From the NCBI GenBank assembly GCA_013824165.1, contig PNNH01000076.1:62001-126000 (forward strand): a DNA stretch of 64,000 nucleotides, written 5' to 3'. Below the pieces are notes generated by a model. That model had not been told where the DNA came from, did not search any database, and saw nothing but the letters and a program-made list of their open reading frames with translations. Shown here in pieces: positions 33,678 through 41,363 of this stretch; the stretch's first letter is position 1; each line of letters opens with the position of its first letter. Source of the stretch: Methylibium sp. (lineage in GTDB: Bacteria > Pseudomonadota > Gammaproteobacteria > Burkholderiales > Burkholderiaceae_C). Position numbers and translations under genes: made by a program.

Positions 33678-35093
33678 TCAGCGGAACCAGATAAAGGTCA
33701 TCACGACGAACAGCGGAATCAGCACTGCGCCCGACCAGGCCATATAGCCGAAGAAGCTGGGCATACGGATGCCGCGGTCCTCAGCGATCGCCTTCACCAT
33801 GAAGTTGGGCGCGTTGCCAATATAGGTGTTGGCGCCCATGAAAACCGAGCCCGCCGAGATGGCCGCCAGCGTGGGCGCCAGCGTCGTCATCAGCACTTGC
33901 GGGTCTCCACCGGCCAGGTTGAAGAACACCAGGTAGGTCGGTGCGTTGTCCAGGAAGGATGAGAGCGTCCCGCTGAACCAGAAATAGGCCCAGGGCAGCG
34001 GCTGACCATCTGCGCCGGTGACGGCGCGCGTCACCGCCGCGAAGGCGCCCTGCTCGCCCGCCTTAAGCATCGCCAGCACCGGAATCATCGTCAGAAAGAT
34101 GCCGATGAAGAGCTTGGCCACTTCCTGCATCGGCGCCCAGCTGAACTGGTTCTTTTCTCGCACGGCGCGTGGCGTGATGGCCAGTGACACAAAGGTTACG
34201 ACGATCAGCAGGCTGTCACGCACCAGCGCCTGCAGCTCGACCTCGGTGCCGGCAATGTTGAAGCTGATGCCCGGCTTCCAGATGCCGCTCATCAGCACCA
34301 GGCCGACCACGGCCGCCAGCGGCAGCAGATTGATCGCGCCTTCCAGGCCCAGCTTGTGGGTGTCCGGAGTCGGATCTTGCGGCAGCACGCCTTCCTTGCG
34401 GTACCAGTAGCTGTCGATCACGAAGAAGATCGCCAGCAGGCTGCCCAGCAGGAACAGGGTCTCGGGGAAGATGTGCTTGACGGTCCAGAAGAAGTCGACA
34501 CCCTTGAGGAAGCCGAGGAACAGCGGCGGGTCGCCCAGCGGCGTCAGCGAGCCGCCGGCATTGCTGACGATGAAGATGAAGAACACCAGCACATGGGCCA
34601 CATGCTTGCGGTTGTCATTGGCGCGGATCAGCGGCCGCACCATCAGCATCGACGCGCCGGTGGTGCCCATGAAGCTGGCGAGCACGGCACCGATGGCCAT
34701 CAGGCCGGTATTGAGCAGCGGGCTGCCGTGCAGATTGCCGCGCACATAGATGCCGCCGGCACTGGTGAACAGCGCGGTCAACAGAATGATAAAGGGCAGG
34801 TATTCGGCGAGCAGCGCATGGGCAAGCACGCCACCGGTCGCACCCAGGCCCTGGGTGGCGGCGAAAGGCAGCAGGAAGGCCAGCGCCCAGCCGGCAGCGA
34901 TCTTGCCGAAGTGGTGGTGCCAGACTCTGGGCGCGGCCAGCGGCAGCAGCGCAATCGACAGCAGCATGCCGGCGAAGGGCACGGCCCACAAGGCATTGAA
35001 GGCGCTGCCATCGAGATCCGCGGCCTGAGCCAGCGGGGCGAACAGGGCCAGGCACAGGGCAAGCCAGAGGCGGTATGTGGTGTTGTTCTTCAT
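33678..35093 (-). CDS. Sodium:proton antiporter of the NhaD/ion-transporter type
   Basis: Inner-membrane transporter of 471 residues with a cleavable-looking N-terminus (MKNNTTYRLWLALCLALFAPLAQA) and about 12 helices. Recognisable family elements are FMGTTGASMLMVRPLIRAND, SNAGGSLTPLGDPPLFLGFLKGVDFFW and SGTLSSFLDNAPTYLVFFNLAGG, the last two resembling re-entrant loops of ion-transporter (CitMHS/NhaD-like) proteins. The C-terminal GANTYIGNAPNFMVKAIAE is also conserved in annotated sodium:proton antiporters. It sits 11 bp before the hydroxyacid dehydrogenase gene. Export of sodium in exchange for protons is the family role; the exact ion is not determinable here. Confidence 0.82.
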   Translation of the reverse strand: MKNNTTYRLWLALCLALFAPLAQAADLDGSAFNALWAVPFAGMLLSIALLPLAAPRVWHHHFGKIAAGWALAFLLPFAATQGLGATGGVLAHALLAEYLPFIILLTALFTSAGGIYVRGNLHGSPLLNTGLMAIGAVLASFMGTTGASMLMVRPLIRANDNRKHVAHVLVFFIFIVSNAGGSLTPLGDPPLFLGFLKGVDFFWTVKHIFPETLFLLGSLLAIFFVIDSYWYRKEGVLPQDPTPDTHKLGLEGAINLLPLAAVVGLVLMSGIWKPGISFNIAGTEVELQALVRDSLLIVVTFVSLAITPRAVREKNQFSWAPMQEVAKLFIGIFLTMIPVLAMLKAGEQGAFAAVTRAVTGADGQPLPWAYFWFSGTLSSFLDNAPTYLVFFNLAGGDPQVLMTTLAPTLAAISAGSVFMGANTYIGNAPNFMVKAIAEDRGIRMPSFFGYMAWSGAVLIPLFVVMTFIWFR

Positions 35094-35147
35094 GCGCTGC
35101 GATCTTCCTGCGTCAGGCTGAAACCGGGCTGAACCCAGGCTGTTTGT

Positions 35148-35861
35148 TCATTGATCCAAGAAGCGCGTGAAGCCCGCGACCGGCTCGCGCTCGCTGACAA
35201 GGCTGTTCTCGATCGCTGCGGGATCGGCATAGCCCAGCGCCATGCCGCAGACCAGCATCTGCTCAGGCGCCAGCTGCAACTCATCAGCGATCAGGCGGTG
35301 ATACTGCGTGAAGGCCGCCTGCGGGCAGGTGTGCAGTCCCTGGCCGCGCGCTGCGATCATGAGGTTCTGCAGGAACATGCCGTAGTCCAGCCAGCTGCCC
35401 TGCTTCATGACGCGGTCGATGGTGAAGATCAGGCCGACCGGCGCATCGAAGAACAGGTAGTTGCGGCCATGCTGCTGGTGCATGCGGGCCTTGTCCGCCT
35501 TGCCAATGCCCAGCAGGCCGTACAGGTCCCAGCCGACCTTGCGGCGGCGGTCGATATAGGGCGACACCCACTCGCTCGGGTAGTAGGCGTATTCCTCCTG
35601 GTGCTGAGCAGCGACGGCCGGCTCGTTGTGCGCCGCCAGGATGCGCTGGCACAGGCGATCACGCGCAGAGCCGGTGAGCACATGCACCTGCCAGGGCTGG
35701 GTGTTGGTGCCCGAGGGGGCACGCGAGGCGACCTCCAGGATGTGCTCGATGGTCTCGCGCGGCACCGGCGTGGGCAGGAAAGCGCGCATCGAATGGCGGC
35801 TGGTGATGGCCGCGTCGACGGCAGCGCGCTGTTCGGGGGTCGGCAGGTCGAAAAGGCTCAC
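35148..35861 (-). CDS. Nitroreductase family flavoprotein
   Basis: FMN-dependent NAD(P)H oxidoreductase of 237 residues. The N-terminal SRHSMRAFLPTPVPRETIEHILEVASRAPSGTNTQPW is the FMN-phosphate and flavin-contact segment of the nitroreductase fold; RGQGLHTCPQAAF and VCGMALGYADP are further family segments. The start overlaps the stop of the upstream thioesterase gene (ATGA, 35858-35861), so the two are coupled. Natural substrates of this family are often quinones or nitroaromatics and are unknown here. A 54-bp gap separates it from the antiporter gene downstream. Confidence 0.9.
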   Translation of the reverse strand: MSLFDLPTPEQRAAVDAAITSRHSMRAFLPTPVPRETIEHILEVASRAPSGTNTQPWQVHVLTGSARDRLCQRILAAHNEPAVAAQHQEEYAYYPSEWVSPYIDRRRKVGWDLYGLLGIGKADKARMHQQHGRNYLFFDAPVGLIFTIDRVMKQGSWLDYGMFLQNLMIAARGQGLHTCPQAAFTQYHRLIADELQLAPEQMLVCGMALGYADPAAIENSLVSEREPVAGFTRFLDQ

Positions 35862-36298
35862 AGCTGAAGTCCTTCAAGGGCTTTGTGATAGGGGGCAGGC
35901 AGTTCCGCGACCGGCCGGCGGCTGTCGCGTTCCACATAGACATGAACAAAATGGCCGCGCGCGGCACAGGTCTCGGCGCCCTCGGCGAACAGGCCGATCT
36001 CGTAGCGCACGCTGGAGCGACCGCGCTGCGCGACTCGCAGTCCGGCCTCGATGCGCTGCGGGAAGGCCAGCGAGTCGAAATAGTTGCAGTGCGTCTCGAC
36101 CACCAGGCCGATCACGGCGCCGCCATGGATGTCCAGGGCGCCCTGCTCGATCAGGTACTGGTTCACCGCAGTGTCGAACAGGCTGTAGTAGACGACGTTG
36201 TTGAGGTGGCCATAGATGTCGTTGTCCATCCAGCGCGTGCCCACGGCGACAAAGCGCGCATAGGCCTGGCGATCATCGGGTGCGGGGCGTTGACTCAT
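35858..36298 (-). CDS. Hot-dog fold acyl-CoA thioesterase
   Basis: Small 4HBT-type thioesterase of 146 residues. The signature RWMDNDIYGHLNNVVYYSLFDTAVNQYL carries the catalytic aspartate of the 4-hydroxybenzoyl-CoA thioesterase pattern (D-x-x-G-H-x-N-N). VETHCNYFDSLAFPQRIEAGLRV is the second strand region. Such proteins (YbgC/FadM-like) hydrolyse acyl-CoAs in the cytoplasm. The gene is coupled to the nitroreductase gene by an ATGA overlap and lies 13 bp after the deacetylase gene, so the three may form an operon. Confidence 0.9.
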   Translation of the reverse strand: MSQRPAPDDRQAYARFVAVGTRWMDNDIYGHLNNVVYYSLFDTAVNQYLIEQGALDIHGGAVIGLVVETHCNYFDSLAFPQRIEAGLRVAQRGRSSVRYEIGLFAEGAETCAARGHFVHVYVERDSRRPVAELPAPYHKALEGLQL

Positions 36299-36311
36299 GG
36301 GCTCGATTCTT

Positions 36312-37247
36312 TCATCTGCCCTGCTGCCAAAGCTGCCAGCTGTGCGCAGCCTCGCTCAGGGTATTCACCTGGACCTGCAAGGTCGTGTTCAGGTCGTGGC
36401 CATAGCCGCCGGCCATGGCAAGGGAGACCGGGATGCGCCGATCGCGCAGCGCCCGCAGCACGCGCCGGTCACGTTCGCGCAGACCGTCGGTGCTGAGTTT
36501 GAGCCGGCCGAGCCGATCACCTTCATGCGGATCGGCGCCCGCCAGGTAGAAGGCCAGTTCCGGGGGCTCGGCAGCCAGCCGAGCCCAGACCTGCTCCAGT
36601 GCGCGGTCCAGCGCGGCCAAGTACGGCGCGTCGGTACAGCCATCCGGCAGGTCGACATCCAGATCGCTGGGCTCCTTGCGGAAGGGAAAGTTCTTCTCGC
36701 CGTGCATGGAAAAAGTGAACACACTGTCGTCGTCGCGGAAGATCGCTGCCGTGCCATTGCCCTGGTGCACATCGAGGTCGAGCACCAGCACCGACAGCCG
36801 GCTGCGCTGACCGGCCGCCGATTCGGCCTGCATCAGGCGCGCGGCCACAGCCACATCGTTGAAGACGCAAAAGCCCGAGCCCTTGTCCGCATAGGCATGG
36901 TGAGTGCCGCCGGCCAGATTGGCGGCCACCCCTTCCGCCAGCGCAGCGCGCGCCGACATGATGGTGGCGCCTACCGAGTGCAGCGATCGCTCAGCCATGG
37001 ATAGCGACCAGGGGAAGCCAATCTCGCGCTGCTGCGCCGCCGTGAGGCGGCCATTCCGCACCGACTCCACATAGTCGGGTGTGTGCACCAGCGCCAGTTC
37101 TCCCGGCGCGGCGGCCACTGCGGGCTGCAGTCGAATCAGCCCTGGTGCGGCCTGCAGCCGCTCGCGCAGCAGGCGGTACTTGGCCTGGGGGAAGCGGTGC
37201 CCTTCGGGCAGATCCAGCAGATGGGCGTCGGAATGGAAGGCTTGCAT
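36312..37247 (-). CDS. Histone deacetylase-like amidohydrolase
   Basis: Zinc-dependent deacetylase of 311 residues from the ATG at 37247 (MQAFHSDAHLLDLPEGHRFPQ); a GTG at 37265 is in frame but less likely. Family motifs: GGTHHAYADKGSGFCVFNDVAVAA with the paired catalytic histidines, VLVLDLDVHQGNGTAAIF with the zinc-binding Asp and His, and YLAGADPHEGDRLGRL with the second zinc Asp. Bacterial members act on acetylated polyamines, acetoin-related substrates or acetyl-lysine; which applies is unknown. It heads a likely operon with the thioesterase and nitroreductase. It diverges from the phasin gene across a 220-bp regulatory region. Confidence 0.9.
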   Translation of the reverse strand: MQAFHSDAHLLDLPEGHRFPQAKYRLLRERLQAAPGLIRLQPAVAAAPGELALVHTPDYVESVRNGRLTAAQQREIGFPWSLSMAERSLHSVGATIMSARAALAEGVAANLAGGTHHAYADKGSGFCVFNDVAVAARLMQAESAAGQRSRLSVLVLDLDVHQGNGTAAIFRDDDSVFTFSMHGEKNFPFRKEPSDLDVDLPDGCTDAPYLAALDRALEQVWARLAAEPPELAFYLAGADPHEGDRLGRLKLSTDGLRERDRRVLRALRDRRIPVSLAMAGGYGHDLNTTLQVQVNTLSEAAHSWQLWQQGR

Positions 37248-37345
37248 AGGCGGTGTGGCCTGCACGATAGCCCAGCCGGTCGCTGCGGGTCTGTCACCGT
37301 CCGGTCACCTCGCATCGCCATGATTTGGGCTTGTACCTCTAAAAA

Positions 37346-37417
37346 TGCTGCACCGCACAAAAAGCGCTTGCAAATCGGTCAAGCCGGTCCCATACTTCGA
37401 TTCATGTTGCAGTGCAC
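37346..37417 (+). promoter_or_regulatory. Phasin promoter flanked by two PhaR-like operator sites
   Basis: Two near-identical 13-mers, TGCTGCACCGCAC (37346-37358) and TGTTGCAGTGCAC (37405-37417), bracket a sigma-70-like promoter: TTGCAA (37368-37373), 17-bp spacer, CATACT (37391-37396). PhaR of polyhydroxyalkanoate producers binds TGC-rich sites near phasin promoters and releases them when granules form. PhaR binding here is inferred from motif and position. Confidence 0.6.
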
Positions 37418-37467
37418 CATTTCTGCAACCCAGATCCGATCTGTATCAACCCTCAAGGAGCCTTCAA

Positions 37468-38019
37468 ATGCTGACCGCTGAACAAGTTTTCGCTGCCCAC
37501 AAAGCCAATGTCGAGACCCTGTTCGGTCTCACCAACAAGGCCTTCGAAGGCGTTGAGAAGCTGGTGGAACTGAACCTGCAAGTGGCCAAGGCCGCGCTGA
37601 GCGAAGCCGCCGACAACACGCAAGCTGCGCTGTCCGTCAAGGACGCCCAGGAACTGCTGGCCCTGCAAGCCACGCTGCTGCAACCCAGCGCCGAGAAGGC
37701 CGCTTCCTACAGCCGCCACCTCTACGACATCGCCGCTTCCACCAACGCCGAAGTGGCCAAGGTTGCTGAAGCCCAGCTGTCGGATGCCCAGAAGAAGTTC
37801 GCTGCCGTGATCGACAACGCCGCCAAGAACGCACCGGCCGGCACCGAGAACGCCGTGGCCCTGGTCAAGTCTGCCGTTGCTGCCGCCAGCAACGCATTCG
37901 AGAGCGTGCAGAAGGCTGCCAAGCAAGCCACGGAAGTGGCCGAAGCCAACTTCCAGGCTGTGACCAATACCGCCGTGAAGGCCTCGCAGACAGCTTCGCG
38001 CGGCAAGCGCGCTGCCTGA
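37468..38019 (+). CDS. phaP: Phasin, polyhydroxyalkanoate granule-associated protein
   Basis: Small amphipathic, Ala/Lys/Glu-rich helical protein of 183 residues that coats polyhydroxybutyrate granules and controls their number and size. It begins [41 protein letters not shown], the classic start of the Burkholderiales phasin family. No membrane helix and almost no cysteine is seen. The frame extends upstream to 37345, but the ATG at 37468 has a strong AAGGAG 7 nt before it. The codon choice is heavily biased to GAAG/CTG/GCC, consistent with high expression. The promoter carries paired PhaR-like sites, and two strong hairpins end the transcript. Confidence 0.95.
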   Translation: MLTAEQVFAAHKANVETLFGLTNKAFEGVEKLVELNLQVAKAALSEAADNTQAALSVKDAQELLALQATLLQPSAEKAASYSRHLYDIAASTNAEVAKVAEAQLSDAQKKFAAVIDNAAKNAPAGTENAVALVKSAVAAASNAFESVQKAAKQATEVAEANFQAVTNTAVKASQTASRGKRAA

Positions 38020-38043
38020 GCGTCTTCCAGACCGTTTGTCTCC

Positions 38044-38110
38044 TCGGTACCCGCGCAAGCCTGGCTTGCCGGTACCGATTCAAGCCCGGTGCATGCACCG
38101 GGCTTTTTTT
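38044..38110 (+). terminator. Double stem-loop and T-run after the phasin gene
   Basis: First hairpin 38044-38078: TCGGTACC ... GGTACCGA enclosing GCAAGCC/GGCTTGC. Second, 38082-38105: a self-complementary AAGCCCGGTGCA / TGCACCGGGCTT stem, followed by T7. The second is a strong intrinsic terminator and also faces the end of the convergent LON-domain gene at 38122. Confidence 0.88.
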
Positions 38111-38121
38111 CGTCTCTGGAT

Positions 38122-38784
38122 TCAGCCTGGCCCAGCGTCCGGCAGGATGCCCAGCTGCTCCAGGCGATCAGCCACCAGTTCAAGCCGCAGTAGCGGGCTG
38201 TCGCTCATCATCAGGTGCTGGCGTTCCGCGTCGGTCAGGGGCAGCAGTTCCGACCAGCGATTCGCCAGCCAGCCGCAGTCCTGCCAACGGTAAGGCGGCT
38301 GGATCGGCAGGTCAGCGTCGGCCGCACCCTGCGCCAGGCTGTGCAGCAGGCTTTGCAGCAAGGGCGCCAGCGGCGCCAGATCTGGCGGCAACGCCAGCGC
38401 CACATCGTCGGCCAGCAACTGGATCTGGCCCATCCACAGCCCATGCGGCAGGCATGTGCTGCGCTGCAACTCGAAGCGCTGCCCGCCACGGCAACGCAGC
38501 AGCAGCAGGCCGGGCTGCGGACTCTCCAGTGCCGTGATGTGGGCCAGGGTGCCGACGGTCTCGAAACGTTCTCGAACGAATCCCTCTTCATCGCCGCGCC
38601 GGCGGACTTCGCCACCTTCAATCAGGCGCACCACGCCGAAGAGTTGGCCGCTGCTGTGGCAGCGCCGCACCATGTCGAGGTAACGCGGCTCGAAAACGCG
38701 CAGGGTCAGCAGCCCGTCCGGAAACAGCGGCGCCTGCAAGGGGAACAGCGGCAGCTCAGTGACTTGCTGTGGCTGCTGCTGCAT
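38122..38784 (-). CDS. LON N-terminal (substrate-binding) domain protein
   Basis: Protein of 220 residues consisting essentially of the LON substrate-binding domain, without AAA+ or protease parts. It starts LPLFPLQAPLFPDGLLTLRVFEPRYLDMVRRC, the family hallmark, followed by VGTLAHITALESPQPGLLLLRCRGGQRFEL; the C-terminal helical half ends SPLLRLELVADRLEQLGIL. Stand-alone LON-domain proteins are widespread in Burkholderiales; their molecular role is not established, with recognition of unfolded proteins as a hypothesis. It lies 7 bp after the patatin gene and is likely co-transcribed. It converges on the phasin gene. Confidence 0.9.
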   Translation of the reverse strand: MQQQPQQVTELPLFPLQAPLFPDGLLTLRVFEPRYLDMVRRCHSSGQLFGVVRLIEGGEVRRRGDEEGFVRERFETVGTLAHITALESPQPGLLLLRCRGGQRFELQRSTCLPHGLWMGQIQLLADDVALALPPDLAPLAPLLQSLLHSLAQGAADADLPIQPPYRWQDCGWLANRWSELLPLTDAERQHLMMSDSPLLRLELVADRLEQLGILPDAGPG

Positions 38785-38791
38785 GACTGGC

Positions 38792-39736
38792 TCAGCGCGT
38801 CTTGGCGAGGATGCGTTCGCGCAAGGCGGGCAACAAGGCGATCGCCGCCTCGCGGCCGGCCTGAATGGCGCGCCGGCGCGCCGTGAAGTCGGCGCTGCCT
38901 ACACCGTTGAGCTGCGGTCGCATCACCACGTCGGCCTCGCGCAGCTCGAAATGGTTGATGCTGCGCCCCATGATGGCAAAGGTCTGCAGCAGCATGCGCA
39001 TGGCGTCGCCGGGCGACTTGTCGGCGGGTGGCGACGAGATGTCGACCGCGATCACCAGATCGGCCCCCATCTGCCGCGCATAGCGCACCGGCACGGGCGC
39101 CACCAGGCCACCGTCGACGAACTCGCGCGCACCAATCTTCACTGGCTGGAAAACCGCCGGCACGGCGCTCGAAGCCCGCACGGCTGCACCGGTATCGCCA
39201 CTGCGGAACAGCACGCCCGAGCCATCGCTCAGATCGGTCGCCACGATGCCCAGCGGCAGCGGCATCTGCTCGATCAGCCGGCCACCGGTTTTCTCGCGCA
39301 CATAACGCGCCAGGGCCTCACCCCGGATCAGGCCTCGCCCAGGGAAAGACCAATCGGTGATAGCGCCCTCGTCCATGTTCTCTGCGAGGCTGGCGAGTTC
39401 GCGCCCATTCATGCCCGATGCATAGAGCGCCGCAACCAAACTGCCGGCCGAAGTGCCAGTCAGGAAGTCGACCTTGATGCCCTGCTCTTCCAGCACCTGG
39501 ATCACGCCGATATGCGCAAAGCCACGCGCCGCCCCACCGCCGAGCGCCAGCCCGATCAAAGGCGGGCGCGGCGCTGGCTTGGGCAACGTCGGCACAGGCT
39601 CAGGAGCGGATGCTGGCCGCTGCGGCGGACTGGACAAGCCAGCACACCCCGTCAGCGCCAGCAGCGGGAGGCCGAGCGCGAGCCGGCGGCGCCCGGCATC
39701 AGGCCGGGCACGCGCCGGCGGCAGAATCGAAGACAT
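38792..39736 (-). CDS. Patatin-like phospholipase, predicted lipoprotein
   Basis: Patatin-family lipid hydrolase of 314 residues. The N-terminus RRRLALGLPLLALTGCAGL carries a lipobox (LTGC), so it is probably anchored in the membrane facing the periplasm. The catalytic dyad is visible: oxyanion loop LALGGGAARGFAHIGVI, nucleophile GTSAG (in VDFLTGTSAGSLVAALYASG) and Asp in FVDGGLVAPVPV. It resembles the RssA/YchK-like patatins common in proteobacteria. A Pro/Ala-rich linker (PPQRPASAPEPVPTLPKPAP) joins the lipobox to the catalytic domain. The LON-domain gene follows after 7 bp. Substrate unknown. Confidence 0.91.
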   Translation of the reverse strand: MSSILPPARARPDAGRRRLALGLPLLALTGCAGLSSPPQRPASAPEPVPTLPKPAPRPPLIGLALGGGAARGFAHIGVIQVLEEQGIKVDFLTGTSAGSLVAALYASGMNGRELASLAENMDEGAITDWSFPGRGLIRGEALARYVREKTGGRLIEQMPLPLGIVATDLSDGSGVLFRSGDTGAAVRASSAVPAVFQPVKIGAREFVDGGLVAPVPVRYARQMGADLVIAVDISSPPADKSPGDAMRMLLQTFAIMGRSINHFELREADVVMRPQLNGVGSADFTARRRAIQAGREAAIALLPALRERILAKTR

Positions 39737-39793
39737 GGCCGCGATTCTAGAAGCCGCTCAAGCGCGGCAACCCGGCAGCGCAAGCCGCCGACA

Positions 39794-40309
39794 TCAACCG
39801 GCCATCAGCGCACGGCCTTCCTTGCGCTTGGCCTTGGTCGCATCGCGGCGGTAGGCTTCTTCGGCCTCCTGGCGCAGAGCGACGGCCTTCTCAAGCGCTT
39901 CTTGGTAACGCTCGATCGTGTAGGTGCTCTCGGCGGCGATGTAGACACTGCGACGCTGAGCCGGTGCACCAAAGCGCGGCAGCAGCACCGAGAAGCTGCA
40001 GTCACGCCGATTCGGGCTGCGCTCGCGCACGATCGGACCCGAAATACCTACCGGCAACGCATTGCTCTTGCTGGCGCTGGGCGTCGGTTTGAGACGCGAC
40101 GGCGCTGGCAGCTTGGTCATGCGTTTGGACAACTCCTTGGTGGCAACCGCCAAGGCGCGTGCAGCGTCACCATAGGTGCCGTCCGAATAGAGCTTGGTGC
40201 CCCCGTAACGCAGTTGCCAACCATGGGTCGACTTGTGGTCTATGCGTTGAATGCACTGTGGAACGGAGAATTTTTCCCCGTTGTAAATCACGGCTTCTCT
40301 GACCTTCAT
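39794..40309 (-). CDS. Conserved-looking protein of unknown function
   Basis: Not recognised with confidence. The start at 40309 (MKVREAVIYNGEKFSVPQCIQRID) is chosen because AGGA lies before it; an in-frame extension to 40459 has no ribosome-binding site. The 171-residue product has three parts: a basic N-terminal domain with HGWQLRYGGTKLYSDG-type beta pattern followed by a helix (DAARALAVATKELSKRM), loosely reminiscent of AP2-type DNA-binding folds; a middle segment with IVRERSPNRRDCSFSVLLPRFG; and a charged C-terminal helix (RYQEALEKAVALRQEAEEAYRRD). No signal peptide or membrane helix. It stands between the patatin gene and the divergent sulfur cluster. Confidence 0.65.
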   Translation of the reverse strand: MKVREAVIYNGEKFSVPQCIQRIDHKSTHGWQLRYGGTKLYSDGTYGDAARALAVATKELSKRMTKLPAPSRLKPTPSASKSNALPVGISGPIVRERSPNRRDCSFSVLLPRFGAPAQRRSVYIAAESTYTIERYQEALEKAVALRQEAEEAYRRDATKAKRKEGRALMAG

Positions 40310-40476
40310 GAGTAATCCTGTTTCAACTGGATGACTCCCTGTGCCCGCAGTGTACGTTGACTCGTTAGCACTGCCTGCGCAAGTGAGCGCCATTGCTCTG
40401 CAACTTTTGCAGTTATTGCCGAATTTGCAACGCAAAACAAGGGACAAGACCGACTTCAAGCGTAGCCTAATTCAAA

Positions 40477-40506
40477 TTCCAGATAAGCAATCTACGAATC
40501 TATAGT
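40477..40506 (+). promoter_or_regulatory. Possible activator-dependent promoter of the sulfate-assimilation cluster
   Basis: The 270-bp gap upstream of the permease start is unusually AT-rich from about 40430. TATAGT (40501-40506) is a fair -10, but the -35 region 17-18 bp upstream (TTCCAG) is poor, as in promoters needing an activator. CysB is the expected activator of such clusters. No site can be proved by inspection. Confidence 0.3.
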
Positions 40507-40579
40507 TTGAGCGCATATAAAGACTGAATAGAGTTCGCCTCCTGGCTCCGCCGTCGTGGCGGGCGCACAAGGAGAGGCT

Positions 40580-41347
40580 TTGGACTGGATTGCAATCGCG
40601 AGTGGCTTCGGCGTCGGCCTGATCGTCGGCATCACCGGCGTCGGTGGCGGCTCGCTGATGACGCCGCTGCTGCTCTCGGTGTTCAAGCTCAATCCAGCCG
40701 TGGCCATTGGCACCGATCTGTGGTTTGCCGGCCTGACCAAGGTCTCGGGGTCGGTGGCTCATGCCCGCCATGGCCATGTGAACTGGCGCATCACCAGCCA
40801 GTTGCTGGCCGGCAGCATCCCGGCCGCCTTGGCCACGGTGGCACTGATGCATCTGACAGGTGTGACCAAGGGCTGGGCCAGTGCGCTGACCTTCTCGCTC
40901 GGCATCGCACTGCTGCTGACCGCCGTGGTCGTCGCTTTCCGGCCCTTCTGGCAGGCGCTCGGCATGCGTCTGGAGCGCTATCTGCCCGAGTCCCGCAAAC
41001 CCGCGCTGACAGTGCTGGCCGGCGTCCTGCTGGGCTTTCTCGTCTCCTTGTCGTCGATCGGTGCCGGGGCGATCGGCGCCACCTTGATCCTGCTGATCTA
41101 TCCACGCCTGGAGGCGCGCTACATCGTCGGCACCGACATCGCCCATGCCGTGCCGCTGACCCTGGTGGCCGGCGTCGGCCACGCGACGCTGGGCCATGTG
41201 GACTGGGCTCTGCTCGTGCCACTGCTGATCGGCTCGATACCCGGCATCTGGCTCGGCGCCCACGCCACCCGTCGGCTACCCGACAGCCTGGTGCGCGGCC
41301 TGCTGTGCATTTCTCTTTTGATGGCCGGCTGGAAGGTCATCCACTAA
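40580..41347 (+). CDS. TauE/SafE-family sulfite or sulfonate-related permease
   Basis: Membrane protein of 255 residues with about eight helices; the signature GFGVGLIVGITGVGGGSLMTPLLL near the N-terminus and the repeated SLSSIGAGAIGATLILLIYPRL half are typical of TauE/SafE anion permeases. The TTG at 40580 is chosen because AAGGAG lies 5 nt upstream and family members begin at this point (MDWIAIAS); a GTG at 40556 lacks a ribosome-binding site. It is first in a run with cysI, DUF934, cysH, cysD, cysN and cobA, so export of excess sulfite or import of a sulfur anion is the natural inference. Direction is not known. Confidence 0.85.
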   Translation: MDWIAIASGFGVGLIVGITGVGGGSLMTPLLLSVFKLNPAVAIGTDLWFAGLTKVSGSVAHARHGHVNWRITSQLLAGSIPAALATVALMHLTGVTKGWASALTFSLGIALLLTAVVVAFRPFWQALGMRLERYLPESRKPALTVLAGVLLGFLVSLSSIGAGAIGATLILLIYPRLEARYIVGTDIAHAVPLTLVAGVGHATLGHVDWALLVPLLIGSIPGIWLGAHATRRLPDSLVRGLLCISLLMAGWKVIH

Positions 41348-41363
41348 ATCCGACTCGCAGACC

